This document shows positions 33,340-41,866 of a stretch of 64,000 nucleotides of DNA, piece after piece (within the stretch, counting starts at the first letter, position 1; each line of letters begins with the position of its first letter). Origin of the DNA: Salarchaeum japonicum (GTDB lineage: Archaea > Halobacteriota > Halobacteria > Halobacteriales > Halobacteriaceae); the NCBI RefSeq assembly GCF_020614395.1, contig NZ_CP085324.1, positions 1,121,564 to 1,185,563 of the forward strand, in the 5' to 3' direction. The notes beneath the pieces are model-generated. The model was not told where the DNA came from. It worked only from the letters and a program-made list of their open reading frames with translations, and searched no databases. Both the position numbers and the translations under genes were made by a program.

Positions 33340-34815
33340 ATGACGCTCCACGTGACGAACACGCTCTCCGGGGAGAAAGAGCCGTTCGAACCCCAAGACC
33401 CCGAGCGCGTGCTCCTCTACTACTGCGGACTCACCACGTCCGACCCGCCCCACCTCGGGCACGCGCGCTCGTGGGTGCACGTCGACGTGATGCATCGCTG
33501 GCTCGAATTCATCGGGTACGACGTGCGACACGTCGAGAACTTCACGGACGTGAACGAGAAGATCGTCGCCCGGGTCGGCGAGCAGGGCGACGACGAGGAC
33601 GACGTGGCGAAACACTACATCCGGGAGATCATCGAGGCGATGCGCGGCCTGAACCTCAAGCGCGCCGAAGTCTACCCCCGGGTGTCAGAGCACGTCCCCG
33701 AAATCATCGACCTCGTGGAGACGCTCGTCGAGAAGGGGTACGCGTACGAGTCCAACGGCTCCGTCTACTTCGACGTGACCGCGTTCGAGGAGTACGGGAA
33801 ACTCTCGAACCAGCGCCTCGACGACATCGAAGAACAGGGCCAGGAGGACGAACGCTCGGAGAAACGGAACCCGGCGGACTTCGCGCTCTGGAAGGCGGAC
33901 GGCGTCTCCGCGGACGCCGTCGAGGAACACCGCGGCCCCGACCACCCGGGGACGCCCGCGCACCCCGAGGGACAGACGTGGGAGTCCCCGTGGGGCGAGG
34001 GACGCCCGGGCTGGCACATCGAGTGCTCGGCGATGAGCATGACCCATCTCGGGGAGACGCTCGACATCCACGTCGGCGGCCGCGACCTCGTGTTCCCCCA
34101 CCACGAGAACGAGATAGCGCAGAGCGAGGCGGCGACGGGCGAGACGTTCGCGAACTACTGGCTGCACTGCGCGCTCTTCGAAATCGGCGACGAGAAGATG
34201 AGTTCGAGCCTCCGGAACTTCATCACCGCCGAGGAGGCCATCGAGCGCTTCGGCCCGAACGTCGTGCGCACCTTCCTCGTCTCCGGCACGTACAACAGTC
34301 GACAGACGTACAGTGAGGCCGCCATCGAGGAAGCCGAGGAGCGCTGGGAGCGCCTGTCGCGGGCGTACGACCGCGCCGCCGACGCCGCGGACAGCCCGGA
34401 CGCCTACGCGAAACGCGCGGACGACGACCTCCGCACGGCCGTCGAGACTGCGCGCGAGGACTTCGCGGCGGCGATGAACGACGACTTCAACACCCGGGAA
34501 GCGCTGAGCGCGCTCGGCGACGTGGCGTCCGCCGTGAACGCGCACGTGGACGCCAGCGACGAGTACGACTACGCCGGCCTCCGCGAGGCCATCGAGGCGT
34601 TCACCGACCTCGGCGGCGTGCTCGGCCTCCAGTTCGAGACCGTCACCGACGGGAACGCCGACCTCGCGGGCGACCTCGTGGAACTCGTCCTCGACCTCCG
34701 CGAGGACGCGCGGGACGCGGGCGAGTACGAGCGCGCGGACGACCTCCGGGACGGCCTCGAAGCCCTCGGCGTCACGGTCGAGGACACCGACGACGGCCCC
34801 ACGTACCGTCTCTGA
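33340..34815 (+). CDS. cysS: Cysteinyl-tRNA synthetase
   Basis: 491 residues. Zinc ligands begin with Cys29; signature 1 HLGHARSW (~38-41) and signature 2 KMSSS (~286) are intact, with GWHIECSAMSM and HVGGRDLVFPHHENEIAQSEA between. The anticodon-binding C-terminus is full length. It charges tRNA-Cys directly, so this organism does not rely on the SepRS/SepCysS route. Monocistronic with an ATTTAAG TATA-like box at about 33309-33315. Confidence 0.97.
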   Translation: MTLHVTNTLSGEKEPFEPQDPERVLLYYCGLTTSDPPHLGHARSWVHVDVMHRWLEFIGYDVRHVENFTDVNEKIVARVGEQGDDEDDVAKHYIREIIEAMRGLNLKRAEVYPRVSEHVPEIIDLVETLVEKGYAYESNGSVYFDVTAFEEYGKLSNQRLDDIEEQGQEDERSEKRNPADFALWKADGVSADAVEEHRGPDHPGTPAHPEGQTWESPWGEGRPGWHIECSAMSMTHLGETLDIHVGGRDLVFPHHENEIAQSEAATGETFANYWLHCALFEIGDEKMSSSLRNFITAEEAIERFGPNVVRTFLVSGTYNSRQTYSEAAIEEAEERWERLSRAYDRAADAADSPDAYAKRADDDLRTAVETAREDFAAAMNDDFNTREALSALGDVASAVNAHVDASDEYDYAGLREAIEAFTDLGGVLGLQFETVTDGNADLAGDLVELVLDLREDARDAGEYERADDLRDGLEALGVTVEDTDDGPTYRL

Positions 34816-34860
34816 CAGGTAGCCGTCGTCTTTATCCCGGCTTCGAGCCAACAGAACGCC

Positions 34861-35493
34861 ATGTCACGACGAACAGCGGTCGCAGCCGCGCTCGCCGCGC
34901 TCGTGCTCGCGAGCGGCTGTCTCGGGTTCCTCAGCGGGCCCGTGACGTTCTCCGCGAGCCAGGTCACCGTCCAGGACTCGGCGCTCGAATCCGCCGGGTA
35001 CGAGGAGGTCGCCGTCGAGGAGATGCAGGTCAACCGCACGTTCGAGGCGGCCGGGCAGTCGAAGACCGTGGAGATAACGAACTGGGTCGCCCAGTACGAA
35101 AAACAGGTGAGCGTGCTCGGCGTCGAACGCCGCGCCGCCGTCTTCGGGACGTTCTCCTCGCCCGAGGTGAGCGTGCTTGGCCAGAGCTTCAACCCCCTCA
35201 ACGAGTACGACGACCGCGAAATCGCCGAACTCATCCAGCAACAGTACGGCACCATCAGCGACCTCACCGCGGTGTCGAACACCACGATGACCGTGCTCGG
35301 CCACAGCACGACCGTGACGAAGTTCTCCGGCACGGCGAACTTCGACGGGCAGAGCATCGACGTGTTCGTCCACGTCACGAAGGTGAACGACGGCGGTGAC
35401 ATCGTCGCCGCGGTCGGCGTCTACCCCCAGCAGTTGGACGGCGAGGAGGAACACGTCGTCACGCTCCTCCAGAACCTCCAGCACGCGTCCTAA
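34861..35493 (+). CDS. Secreted lipoprotein-like protein (DUF6517-type)
   Basis: 210 residues. A signal peptide with lipobox LASGC (Cys20) is followed by a beta-rich domain (TFSASQVTVQDSALESAGY, then QVSVLGVERRAAVFGTFSSPEVSVLGQSFNP). The layout matches haloarchaeal DUF6517 proteins; function unknown. Export appears to be Sec-type: RR precedes the hydrophobic stretch, but the full Tat motif is not present. Confidence 0.75.
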   Translation: MSRRTAVAAALAALVLASGCLGFLSGPVTFSASQVTVQDSALESAGYEEVAVEEMQVNRTFEAAGQSKTVEITNWVAQYEKQVSVLGVERRAAVFGTFSSPEVSVLGQSFNPLNEYDDREIAELIQQQYGTISDLTAVSNTTMTVLGHSTTVTKFSGTANFDGQSIDVFVHVTKVNDGGDIVAAVGVYPQQLDGEEEHVVTLLQNLQHAS

Positions 35494-35530
35494 CGCGAAG
35501 GCTTTTTTCGGCGTCCCGTGAGGAGTCGGT

Positions 35531-35698
35531 ATGGATAGCGTTCGCGCGGCCGGCGGCCTGTTGACCGCGCTCTCCCTCCTCGCGTACGCGGCCGGCGTCC
35601 TCCAGCCGTATCCGGGGCGCGCGTTCTCCGTGACGGGCGTGATGGTCGGCGTGACGCTCGCCGCCGTCGGCCGCCCGACCCGGGGTGATGGCGCGTGA
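35531..35698 (+). CDS. 55-aa membrane microprotein upstream of corA
   Basis: ATG 35531 opens 55 codons: a first hydrophobic helix (AAGGLLTALSLLAYAAGVL) and a second (FSVTGVMVGVTLAAVG) with a short PYPGRA turn. Its TGA (35696-35698) overlaps the GTG of corA (35695), so the two are translationally coupled. A TTTTTTCGG patch lies ~27 bp before the ATG. It may be a CorA-associated small subunit. Confidence 0.7.
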   Translation: MDSVRAAGGLLTALSLLAYAAGVLQPYPGRAFSVTGVMVGVTLAAVGRPTRGDGA

Positions 35699-36663
35699 CG
35701 GTGACCGCCATCGTCTACACGGACGCGGGCATTACGACCTACGACGACCTCGCCGCGGCGAAAGCCGCGCGCGGGACGACGTGGATTCGCGCCGACGACC
35801 CCACGCCCGACGAACTCGCCGCGGTGCGGGACGCCTGCGGCATCCACCCGCTCGCCGTCGAGGACGTGGAGAACGGCGTCCGCCCGAAGACCGAGGAGTT
35901 CGACACCCACACGTTCCTCCTCGTCACCGACGCCCGCTTTCGCTCCGGGGAGACGACGTTCGACCAGGAACTCGACACGCGACCCGTCGGCCTGTTCGTC
36001 GGCGAGGACTGGCTGGTCTCGCTCACCTACGACGACGTGCACGCCATCGGCGCGGTGCGCGAGGCCATCGACCGCGAGGACGCCCGCATCCTCGGCCGCG
36101 GCCCCGACTTCACCGCGTACCGCGTGCTCGACCGCATCGTGGACGACTACTTCGCCCTGCTGGACGACATCGAAGACCGCATCGAAGCCATCGAGGGCGA
36201 AATCGTGGACGCCGCCCGAAGCGACCTCCTCGACGACATCAACGACGTGCGCCGCGAACTCCTCGCCGTCCGCAAACTCCTCTGGCCGACCCGGGACGCC
36301 GTCAGCGGGTTCGCGCGCGGCGACCCGCCCGAGGTTCGCGCGGAGACCGAGAAGTACTACCGGGACGTGTACGACCACGTCGTCCAGCAAGTAGACCTGG
36401 TGGAGACCTACCGCGACCTCGCGTCCAGTTCGCGCGACATCTACCTGAACGCGCTCAGCCAGTCCACGAACGAGGTGATGAAACGCCTCACCGTCGTCGC
36501 CACCATCGTCCTCCCCCTGACGTTCGTCGTCGGCGTGTACGGCATGAACTTCGAGACGATGCCCGAACTCGGCTGGCCGTACGCCTACCACGCCACCCTC
36601 CTCGGCATGGGATTGCTCTCCCTCATCCTCGTGTGGTACTTCCGCGAGCAGGACTGGCTATAG
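35695..36663 (+). CDS. corA: CorA-family magnesium/cobalt transporter
   Basis: 322 residues from GTG 35695. Large acidic soluble N-domain, long helix (residues ~150-270), then two membrane helices with the signature YGMNF between them (VVGVYGMNFETMPE). Full length for archaeal CorA. Forms a pentameric channel importing Mg2+ and some Co2+ or Ni2+. Ends with a 6-bp overlap against the TctA-like gene. Confidence 0.93.
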   Translation: MTVTAIVYTDAGITTYDDLAAAKAARGTTWIRADDPTPDELAAVRDACGIHPLAVEDVENGVRPKTEEFDTHTFLLVTDARFRSGETTFDQELDTRPVGLFVGEDWLVSLTYDDVHAIGAVREAIDREDARILGRGPDFTAYRVLDRIVDDYFALLDDIEDRIEAIEGEIVDAARSDLLDDINDVRRELLAVRKLLWPTRDAVSGFARGDPPEVRAETEKYYRDVYDHVVQQVDLVETYRDLASSSRDIYLNALSQSTNEVMKRLTVVATIVLPLTFVVGVYGMNFETMPELGWPYAYHATLLGMGLLSLILVWYFREQDWL

Positions 36664-37893
36664 CGCGAGCGGCACCAGGAGGACGCCCATCAGGCACGTG
36701 CGGCGCGCGCCGAACCACACGGGCAGGTGTCCGAGCGCGCTCGCCGCGACCAGGACGCCGACGCCGCCCGTTCCGGAGAGCACGTACGTGAGCGACGCGA
36801 CGAGCGCGAGCACGGCGACGACGACGCGCCGATGGTCGATGTTCCCGACGACCCGGAGGTAGGTGTCGCCGACGGTGACGACGAGACAGACCGCGACCGC
36901 ACCGGCGAGCGCGACCGCGAGCAAGAAGACGGGGAGGTCGAGGGGCGCGCCCGACCGGTCGAGCGCCACCAGCACGCCCGTGTGCGGCGCGCCGAGCGAG
37001 ACGAACGCGTAGAGCGCGAAAATCGTATTGGAGGTGTTGACGCCGCTGGTGGCGACGACGTACGCGCGGTCGGGGTCGCCCCTGCGCGGGAGGACGCCGA
37101 GCGCGGCGGTGGCGGCGACGGCGCTCGACACCCCGGAGACGTACGCGACGGCCGCGCCCGCGGCCGACCCCGCGAGCGCGGACACGCCGACGCTCCGCGG
37201 ACTCGACTCGACGACCGCGTCGCCCTGTTCGGGGACGCCCGCGCCGCGGAGCGCGGCCAGCAACACCGGTACGCCGAACAGGCCGGCGAAGAGCGGGAGG
37301 AGCACGTCGCCGTCGCCGAGGGGCGCGTTGAGTGTCGCGTCGAGCACCGCGAGACCGAGCACGCCGGAGAGCGCGACGCCGAGCGCCGCGCCGACGCGGG
37401 CGCGGGGCGTGCGTTCGCTCGCGACGAGCGCGCACGCCACCCCGGCGAGAACCAGCGGCAGGTGCGCGTCCAGCCACGGACTGACGTACCGCATCCCCAT
37501 CGTCACCGGCACGCCGAGCACGAACGCAAGCACGACGGCGCTCGCGCTCCCCAGCGCGGACAGCCGCAGGGCTTCGCGGCCGCGACCGGCGAGCACGAGC
37601 CGGTGGCCGGGGAGGGCGGTGACGGCCATCGCGGCGTCAGGTACGCCGAGCGCGAGCGCCGGCACGATATCGAGAAAGGAGTGCGTTACGCCCGCTGTGA
37701 GCACGACGACCCCGACGAGCACGGGGTCGCCGGGGAACTCACCGGCGAGCGCCGCCAACAGGACGGCGAGCGTGTTCACGTGCAACCCCGGCGTCAACCC
37801 CGAGAGCGTGCCGAGCAGAACGCCGCAGAGCGCGGCGGCGAGCACGCTCCCAGCCAACGCGGGGTCGAGGAGCACGCGCAACCCTTCCAGCAT
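36658..37893 (-). CDS. TctA/DUF112-family membrane permease
   Basis: 411 residues from ATG 37893 (a GTG precedes it by one codon). About ten to twelve hydrophobic helices. The repeated family motif is seen in GTLSGLTPGLHVNTLAVLLA at the N-terminus and weakly again in YVSGVSSAVAATAALG. Archaeal DUF112 proteins resemble the large subunit of tripartite tricarboxylate transporters, but no TctB or TctC gene is nearby, so it acts alone or with distant partners. Confidence 0.82.
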   Translation of the reverse strand: MLEGLRVLLDPALAGSVLAAALCGVLLGTLSGLTPGLHVNTLAVLLAALAGEFPGDPVLVGVVVLTAGVTHSFLDIVPALALGVPDAAMAVTALPGHRLVLAGRGREALRLSALGSASAVVLAFVLGVPVTMGMRYVSPWLDAHLPLVLAGVACALVASERTPRARVGAALGVALSGVLGLAVLDATLNAPLGDGDVLLPLFAGLFGVPVLLAALRGAGVPEQGDAVVESSPRSVGVSALAGSAAGAAVAYVSGVSSAVAATAALGVLPRRGDPDRAYVVATSGVNTSNTIFALYAFVSLGAPHTGVLVALDRSGAPLDLPVFLLAVALAGAVAVCLVVTVGDTYLRVVGNIDHRRVVVAVLALVASLTYVLSGTGGVGVLVAASALGHLPVWFGARRTCLMGVLLVPLAL

Positions 37894-37983
37894 CACCCAC
37901 CGCTGGCCGCCCCCTCCTATTTGAACCTACGCGCGGCTACCCGGGTTGCGTCGAAAGAAAGAACGGTGAGTTACGGGACGGAA

Positions 37984-38322
37984 TTAACCGAAGAGGTCGC
38001 CGAGACCCTCGCCGCTGGCCTCTTCTTCCTCTTCTTCGCCTTCGTCTTCCTCGGCCTCGGCCTCCTCGGCCTCTTCCTCGGAATCGTCCTCGTCCGCGCT
38101 ACCCTCAGCGGAGCCACCGGCGGACGCGCCGCCCGCGGCGGGCGCTGCGGCAGCCGTCTCGATGGCTTCCTCGATGTCGACGTCCTCCAGCGCGGCGACG
38201 AGCGCCTTAACGCGGGATTCCTCGACGTCGACGCCGGCCGCGTCGAGGACCGACGTGAGGTTGTCTTCGTTGATCTCCTCGCCCGATTCGTTCAGGATGA
38301 GTGCTGCGTAAACGTACTCCAT
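37984..38322 (-). CDS. rpl12: Large-subunit ribosomal stalk protein P1 (L12)
   Basis: 112 residues: helical N-domain ([42 protein letters not shown]), Ala-rich hinge and acidic C-terminal tail ending in EGLGDLFG, the conserved archaeal/eukaryotic stalk tail that recruits elongation factors. It follows uL10 by two bases in the uL1-uL10-P1 operon, as in other haloarchaea. Confidence 0.97.
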   Translation of the reverse strand: MEYVYAALILNESGEEINEDNLTSVLDAAGVDVEESRVKALVAALEDVDIEEAIETAAAAPAAGGASAGGSAEGSADEDDSEEEAEEAEAEEDEGEEEEEEASGEGLGDLFG

Positions 38323-38324
38323 TA

Positions 38325-39362
38325 TTAGTCACCAAACATGTTTCCGAGACCTTCGGCGCCGGACTCGTCGTCCTCGTCCTCGCTGGACTCGCCTTCCTCG
38401 GATTCCGCTTCTTCAGTAGCCTGTTCGTCCTCGTCCTCGGTCTCCTCGACCGTGGACTGCTCGACTTCGACGCCGCGGAGTTCCTCCGGGAGCGCCTCGT
38501 CGTCGTCGATCTGCGCCGCGAGCGCACGCACCTGCGCGTCCGCCTTCGCGACGAGGTCGTCCGCGAGCTCGGGGCTCTCGACGGCCGCGTGGATGCCGAG
38601 GCTCTTCGCCTCGCCGGCGGCCTTCGCGAGCATCGTCGGCACGGTCTGCGCCGTCGGGTACTCCGCGTTGATGGAGAGGTTCCGAGCGGCGGCCGCGGCG
38701 GACTGGATGTCCGCGCGGTACTCGTCCACGTCGATGGCGAGCTCGTCGGGCATGAACAGCACGCCCTCGGAGTACACCGCGCGGAGGTCGAGACCGACTT
38801 CCTTCGGCTCGATACCGAGTTCGGAGAGGACGTTGGCGACGTCGTCACCGACGACGTCGCCTTCCTCCACGACCACGGAGTCGGAGAGCACCTGAATGGA
38901 ACCCTCCTGAATCCGCGCGTCGGCACCGATCTGCTGGAGTTCGCCGACGAACGGACCCGGGTCGACGCCCGTGTCGCCCTCGGGGATGACGATGTCGTTC
39001 GGCGCGACTTCGCCAGCGTTGATGGGCGCAGGGGTCTTCGACGCTTCGAGCTGCTTGTACAGCCCGAACGGGTTGTCGTTCGTTCCGACGAGTCCGACCT
39101 GATTGCTCACGTACTCCGTGAGGTCTTCGAGGCCGCTGTCCACTTCTTCGAGCGCACGCACGAGCAGGGTGTTCCGACTCATGCGGAGTTCGGCGCTCCC
39201 GTGGAGCGCGCGACGCATGTCCTGGAGCTGTCGGCTCGGGATACCGGCGACGTTCACGACGCCGATACTGTCGTAGGACTCGATGAGCTCGACGAGCTCG
39301 TCGACTTCCTCCTGCTTCCACTCGGGAATGTGGTCGGTGGTGCGCTCAGTTTCTGCGGACAT
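38325..39362 (-). CDS. rpl10: Large-subunit ribosomal protein uL10 (P0)
   Basis: 345 residues. N-terminal RNA-binding region ([36 protein letters not shown]...RMSRNTLL), a central P0-specific insertion, spine helices for P1 dimers, and a tail ending in GLGNMFGD like P1. It anchors the stalk to 23S rRNA. One base separates it from uL1. Confidence 0.97.
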   Translation of the reverse strand: MSAETERTTDHIPEWKQEEVDELVELIESYDSIGVVNVAGIPSRQLQDMRRALHGSAELRMSRNTLLVRALEEVDSGLEDLTEYVSNQVGLVGTNDNPFGLYKQLEASKTPAPINAGEVAPNDIVIPEGDTGVDPGPFVGELQQIGADARIQEGSIQVLSDSVVVEEGDVVGDDVANVLSELGIEPKEVGLDLRAVYSEGVLFMPDELAIDVDEYRADIQSAAAAARNLSINAEYPTAQTVPTMLAKAAGEAKSLGIHAAVESPELADDLVAKADAQVRALAAQIDDDEALPEELRGVEVEQSTVEETEDEDEQATEEAESEEGESSEDEDDESGAEGLGNMFGD

Positions 39363-39363
39363 C

Positions 39364-39999
39364 TCAGGCCACCTCGACGGACGGCCCCATCGTGGTCTTC
39401 ACGTAGATGGAGTCCACGTTCAACGGGCCTTTTTCGAGCGTTGCGTGCAGTCGACGCACGATAACGTCGATGTTGTCCGCGATGTCTTCCGGCGTCATGT
39501 CCTCCGCACCCACGCGGGTGTGGAAGGTGCGCCGGTCGCGCGAGCGAAGCTGCACGGTGTTCTTCATGCGGTTTACGGTCTCGACAACGTCGTCGTCGGG
39601 CTGGAGCGGGGTCGGCATCTTCCCGCGCGGACCGAGCACAGTACCGAGGTAGCGACCGATGTCCTGCATCATGGACGCTTCGGCGACGAAGAAGTCGGTT
39701 TCGTCGGCGAGGTCTTTTGCAGCGTCATCGTCGTCCCCGAGGTCGGACAGCTCGTCCCCGTCGAGCACGTCGTCAGCGACGTCCTCGGCGCGAACGGCGG
39801 TCTCGCCCTCGGCGAACACCACGATCTGTGTCTCCTGTCCGGTTCCCGACGGCAGCACGACGCTCTCGTCGACACGATTCGACGGGTCGTTGAGGTCGAG
39901 GTCTCGCAGGTTCACGGCGAGGTCCACCGTCTCGCGGAAGTTCCGCTCAGGGGCCTCGTCGAGCGCTTGAGAGACTGCCTCGTCTATGTCATCTGCCAT
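39364..39999 (-). CDS. rpl1: Large-subunit ribosomal protein uL1
   Basis: 211 residues, two-domain L1 ([27 protein letters not shown]...GKMPTPLQP...). It forms the mobile L1 stalk at the E site, and in archaea it also represses translation of its own mRNA. Start ATG at 39999 is set by a strong Shine-Dalgarno GGAGGTGA four bases upstream, which is unusual in this largely leaderless genome. Confidence 0.97.
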   Translation of the reverse strand: MADDIDEAVSQALDEAPERNFRETVDLAVNLRDLDLNDPSNRVDESVVLPSGTGQETQIVVFAEGETAVRAEDVADDVLDGDELSDLGDDDDAAKDLADETDFFVAEASMMQDIGRYLGTVLGPRGKMPTPLQPDDDVVETVNRMKNTVQLRSRDRRTFHTRVGAEDMTPEDIADNIDVIVRRLHATLEKGPLNVDSIYVKTTMGPSVEVA

Positions 40000-40002
40000 C
40001 TT

Positions 40003-40105
40003 TCACCTCCGTAGTGTACTTGCCCCCTCTCGGGGAGCTCCTACGGGTCAGTGAAACAGGCTACGCCTGTCTCGTCTCGAAAAACGACCATGCCGCACTT
40101 AAGGC
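40003..40105 (-). promoter_or_regulatory. uL1 leader: TATA box, two hairpins, SD overlapping a putative L1-binding site
   Basis: On the minus strand a TATA-like CCTTAAGTGC (~40096-40105) gives a leader of about 75 nt. It contains a hairpin ACAGGC-GTA-GCCTGT (40056-40070), then a second structure: outer stem CCGTAG/CTACGG (40041-40046 with 40009-40014), inner stem CCCC-GAGA-GGGG (40024-40035), and an asymmetric internal loop between. The outer stem shares its last two bases with the SD (40003-40010), so binding of uL1 would block it. Confidence 0.65.
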
Positions 40106-40162
40106 CGTCGTTACGCGAGAAGCGGGCGGAGGATTCACCCGTGCGGAGCGCCGAGGGCGGTC

Positions 40163-41002
40163 GTGAGCGAGTTTCCCACGGAGCGCGTCGAGGCCGCGAC
40201 CGACGCCATCGTCGTCCGCCTCAGCGAACTCTCGGGCGGCGAAATCGGCCGGGTGTGGCGCGCCGGCCTGGACTCCGGTCGGTCGGTCGCGGTGAAGACA
40301 GGCCCCGCCCCGCTCGACGTCGAAGCCCGGAGCCTCCGCGTGCTCGCAGACCACGGCGCGCCCGTCCCCGGCGTCGTCTGCGCCACCGAGGACGTACTCG
40401 TGCTCGACTACGTCCCCGGCGAGGAGTGGACGCCCGCAATCGAGCGCGCGCTCGGCCGCCGGGTCGCCCGCCTCCACGACCACACCCACGACACCTACGG
40501 CTGGCCCGAACCCACGTGGAAGGGCCGCTTCGAACAACCGAATCCCCGCCTCCGGGACTGGCCGACGTTCTTCGGTGACTACCGTCTCCGCCCGGTCGCG
40601 GACGCCGCCCACCGCCGCGACGCCGTCACCGACGACCTTCACGCGCGCGTCCACGCGCTTGCGGACGACACTCACACACTTCTCCCCGACCGTCCCGCGC
40701 CCCGCCTCCTCCACGGCGACCTCTGGCGGAACAACGCCGTCCCCGGAACCGACGACGTGCGCGCGCTCCTCGACCCCGCGCCCTGGTACGGCCACCACGA
40801 GGTCGAACTCGCGTACGCCGACTGGAGCGGTCTCGGCGACCCCTTCAGAGCCGGCTACGAGGCGGTTCGCGACATCGACCCCGAATTCGAGACCCGCCGC
40901 CCGCTCTACGAACTCTACTTCGCGCTCGACCACGCCTACCACTTCCCCGGCGAGGACTACGCCCGGTGGGCCGCGGACAGACTCGACAGGCTCGGCTACT
41001 GA
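40163..41002 (+). CDS. Fructosamine-kinase-like (aminoglycoside-phosphotransferase fold) protein
   Basis: 279 residues from GTG 40163. Kinase-like fold: nucleotide-binding lysine in SVAVKTG, catalytic loop LLHGDLWRNNAV (Asp and Asn), metal Asp in LLDPAPWYGHHEVELAY. The last motif is typical of fructosamine-3-kinases, which phosphorylate sugar adducts on proteins for deglycation. It lies on the opposite strand, exactly between uL11 and uL1, splitting the usual ribosomal cluster. Confidence 0.88.
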   Translation: MSEFPTERVEAATDAIVVRLSELSGGEIGRVWRAGLDSGRSVAVKTGPAPLDVEARSLRVLADHGAPVPGVVCATEDVLVLDYVPGEEWTPAIERALGRRVARLHDHTHDTYGWPEPTWKGRFEQPNPRLRDWPTFFGDYRLRPVADAAHRRDAVTDDLHARVHALADDTHTLLPDRPAPRLLHGDLWRNNAVPGTDDVRALLDPAPWYGHHEVELAYADWSGLGDPFRAGYEAVRDIDPEFETRRPLYELYFALDHAYHFPGEDYARWAADRLDRLGY

Positions 41003-41038
41003 CGGAGAGAACGGAAGAACGGGAACCGCGGATTCGAA

Positions 41039-41518
41039 TTACGCTTCGGCCAGCGTGTCGTCGAACTCGCCGTCGTCGACGCGGGCCTTGAAGCTACGGG
41101 CGTCCTCGCCCTCGATGGTGACACCGAGGCTGACGCACGTGCCGGCGACTTCCTTCGCGGCGTTCTTCGTGTCGTACGCGAGGAGGTCGGGCTTCTTCTG
41201 CTCCGCGATGCTCTTGAGCTGGTCGATGGAGAGGTCGGCGACGAAGTCCTCCTGGGGCACGCCGCTCCCGGTGTCGAAGCCGGCCTCGTCCTTGATGAGT
41301 TCCGCCGTCGGCGGGACGCCGACTTCGATGCTGAAGGAGCCGTCCTCCTCGTACTCGACGGTGACGGGGACTTCCGTGCCGTCGAACGCGGCGGTCTGGT
41401 CGTTGATCTCTTCGACGACTGCCTGCACGTCCACGGGCGTCGGTCCGAGCTCGGGACCGAGCGGCGGGCCGGGGTTGGCCTGACCGCCGGGTACGAGCAC
41501 TTCGATAGTCTCAGCCAT
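41039..41518 (-). CDS. rpl11: Large-subunit ribosomal protein uL11
   Basis: 159 residues. N-terminal MAETIEVLVPGGQANPGPPLGPELGPT with the Pro-rich switch, and C-domain 23S-binding region (KNAAKEVAGTCVSLGVTIEG). Forms the base of the GTPase-associated center with uL10. Its own TATA-like CCTTAAAA (minus strand, 41543-41550) lies ~27-32 bp before the ATG, so transcription is separate from uL1. Confidence 0.97.
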   Translation of the reverse strand: MAETIEVLVPGGQANPGPPLGPELGPTPVDVQAVVEEINDQTAAFDGTEVPVTVEYEEDGSFSIEVGVPPTAELIKDEAGFDTGSGVPQEDFVADLSIDQLKSIAEQKKPDLLAYDTKNAAKEVAGTCVSLGVTIEGEDARSFKARVDDGEFDDTLAEA

Positions 41519-41557
41519 ACCTATCCGAACTGTCGCCGCGGTTTTAAGGATTACCTT

Positions 41558-41758
41558 TCAGGGGAGGCTGATTCCCTGCCGGGTGAGGTAGTCGTTGACA
41601 GCCTTGATTTCGACGGGACTCCCGATGATGCGGGCGAGGCCGCCTTCGTCCACGACCGTGACGACGAACCGGTCGTCGATGTCCGCGCGGTGCTCCCGGA
41701 GGTCGTCCGCGGGGAGGACGATCTGGGTGCTGTCGCGCAGACTCTCGGGGTCGGGCAT
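41558..41758 (-). CDS. Small conserved-looking 66-aa haloarchaeal protein
   Basis: From ATG 41758 (a GTG precedes by one codon): MPDPESLRDSTQIVLPADDLREH..., a compact alpha/beta protein ending VEIKAVNDYLTRQGISLP. No motif is recognised. It is immediately upstream of uL11 on the same strand and has been seen near ribosomal genes in other haloarchaea in my recollection; function is unknown. Confidence 0.72.
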   Translation of the reverse strand: MPDPESLRDSTQIVLPADDLREHRADIDDRFVVTVVDEGGLARIIGSPVEIKAVNDYLTRQGISLP

Positions 41759-41866
41759 CACGCGGACATGCAGGAGTTGGGCGCTTTAACGTGTCGAAAC
41801 CGCGCGAGGTCGGCGGTGCGGGCCTGATGAACAGGAATAAAGGCGGGACAGGCGTAGGGCGGCGTA

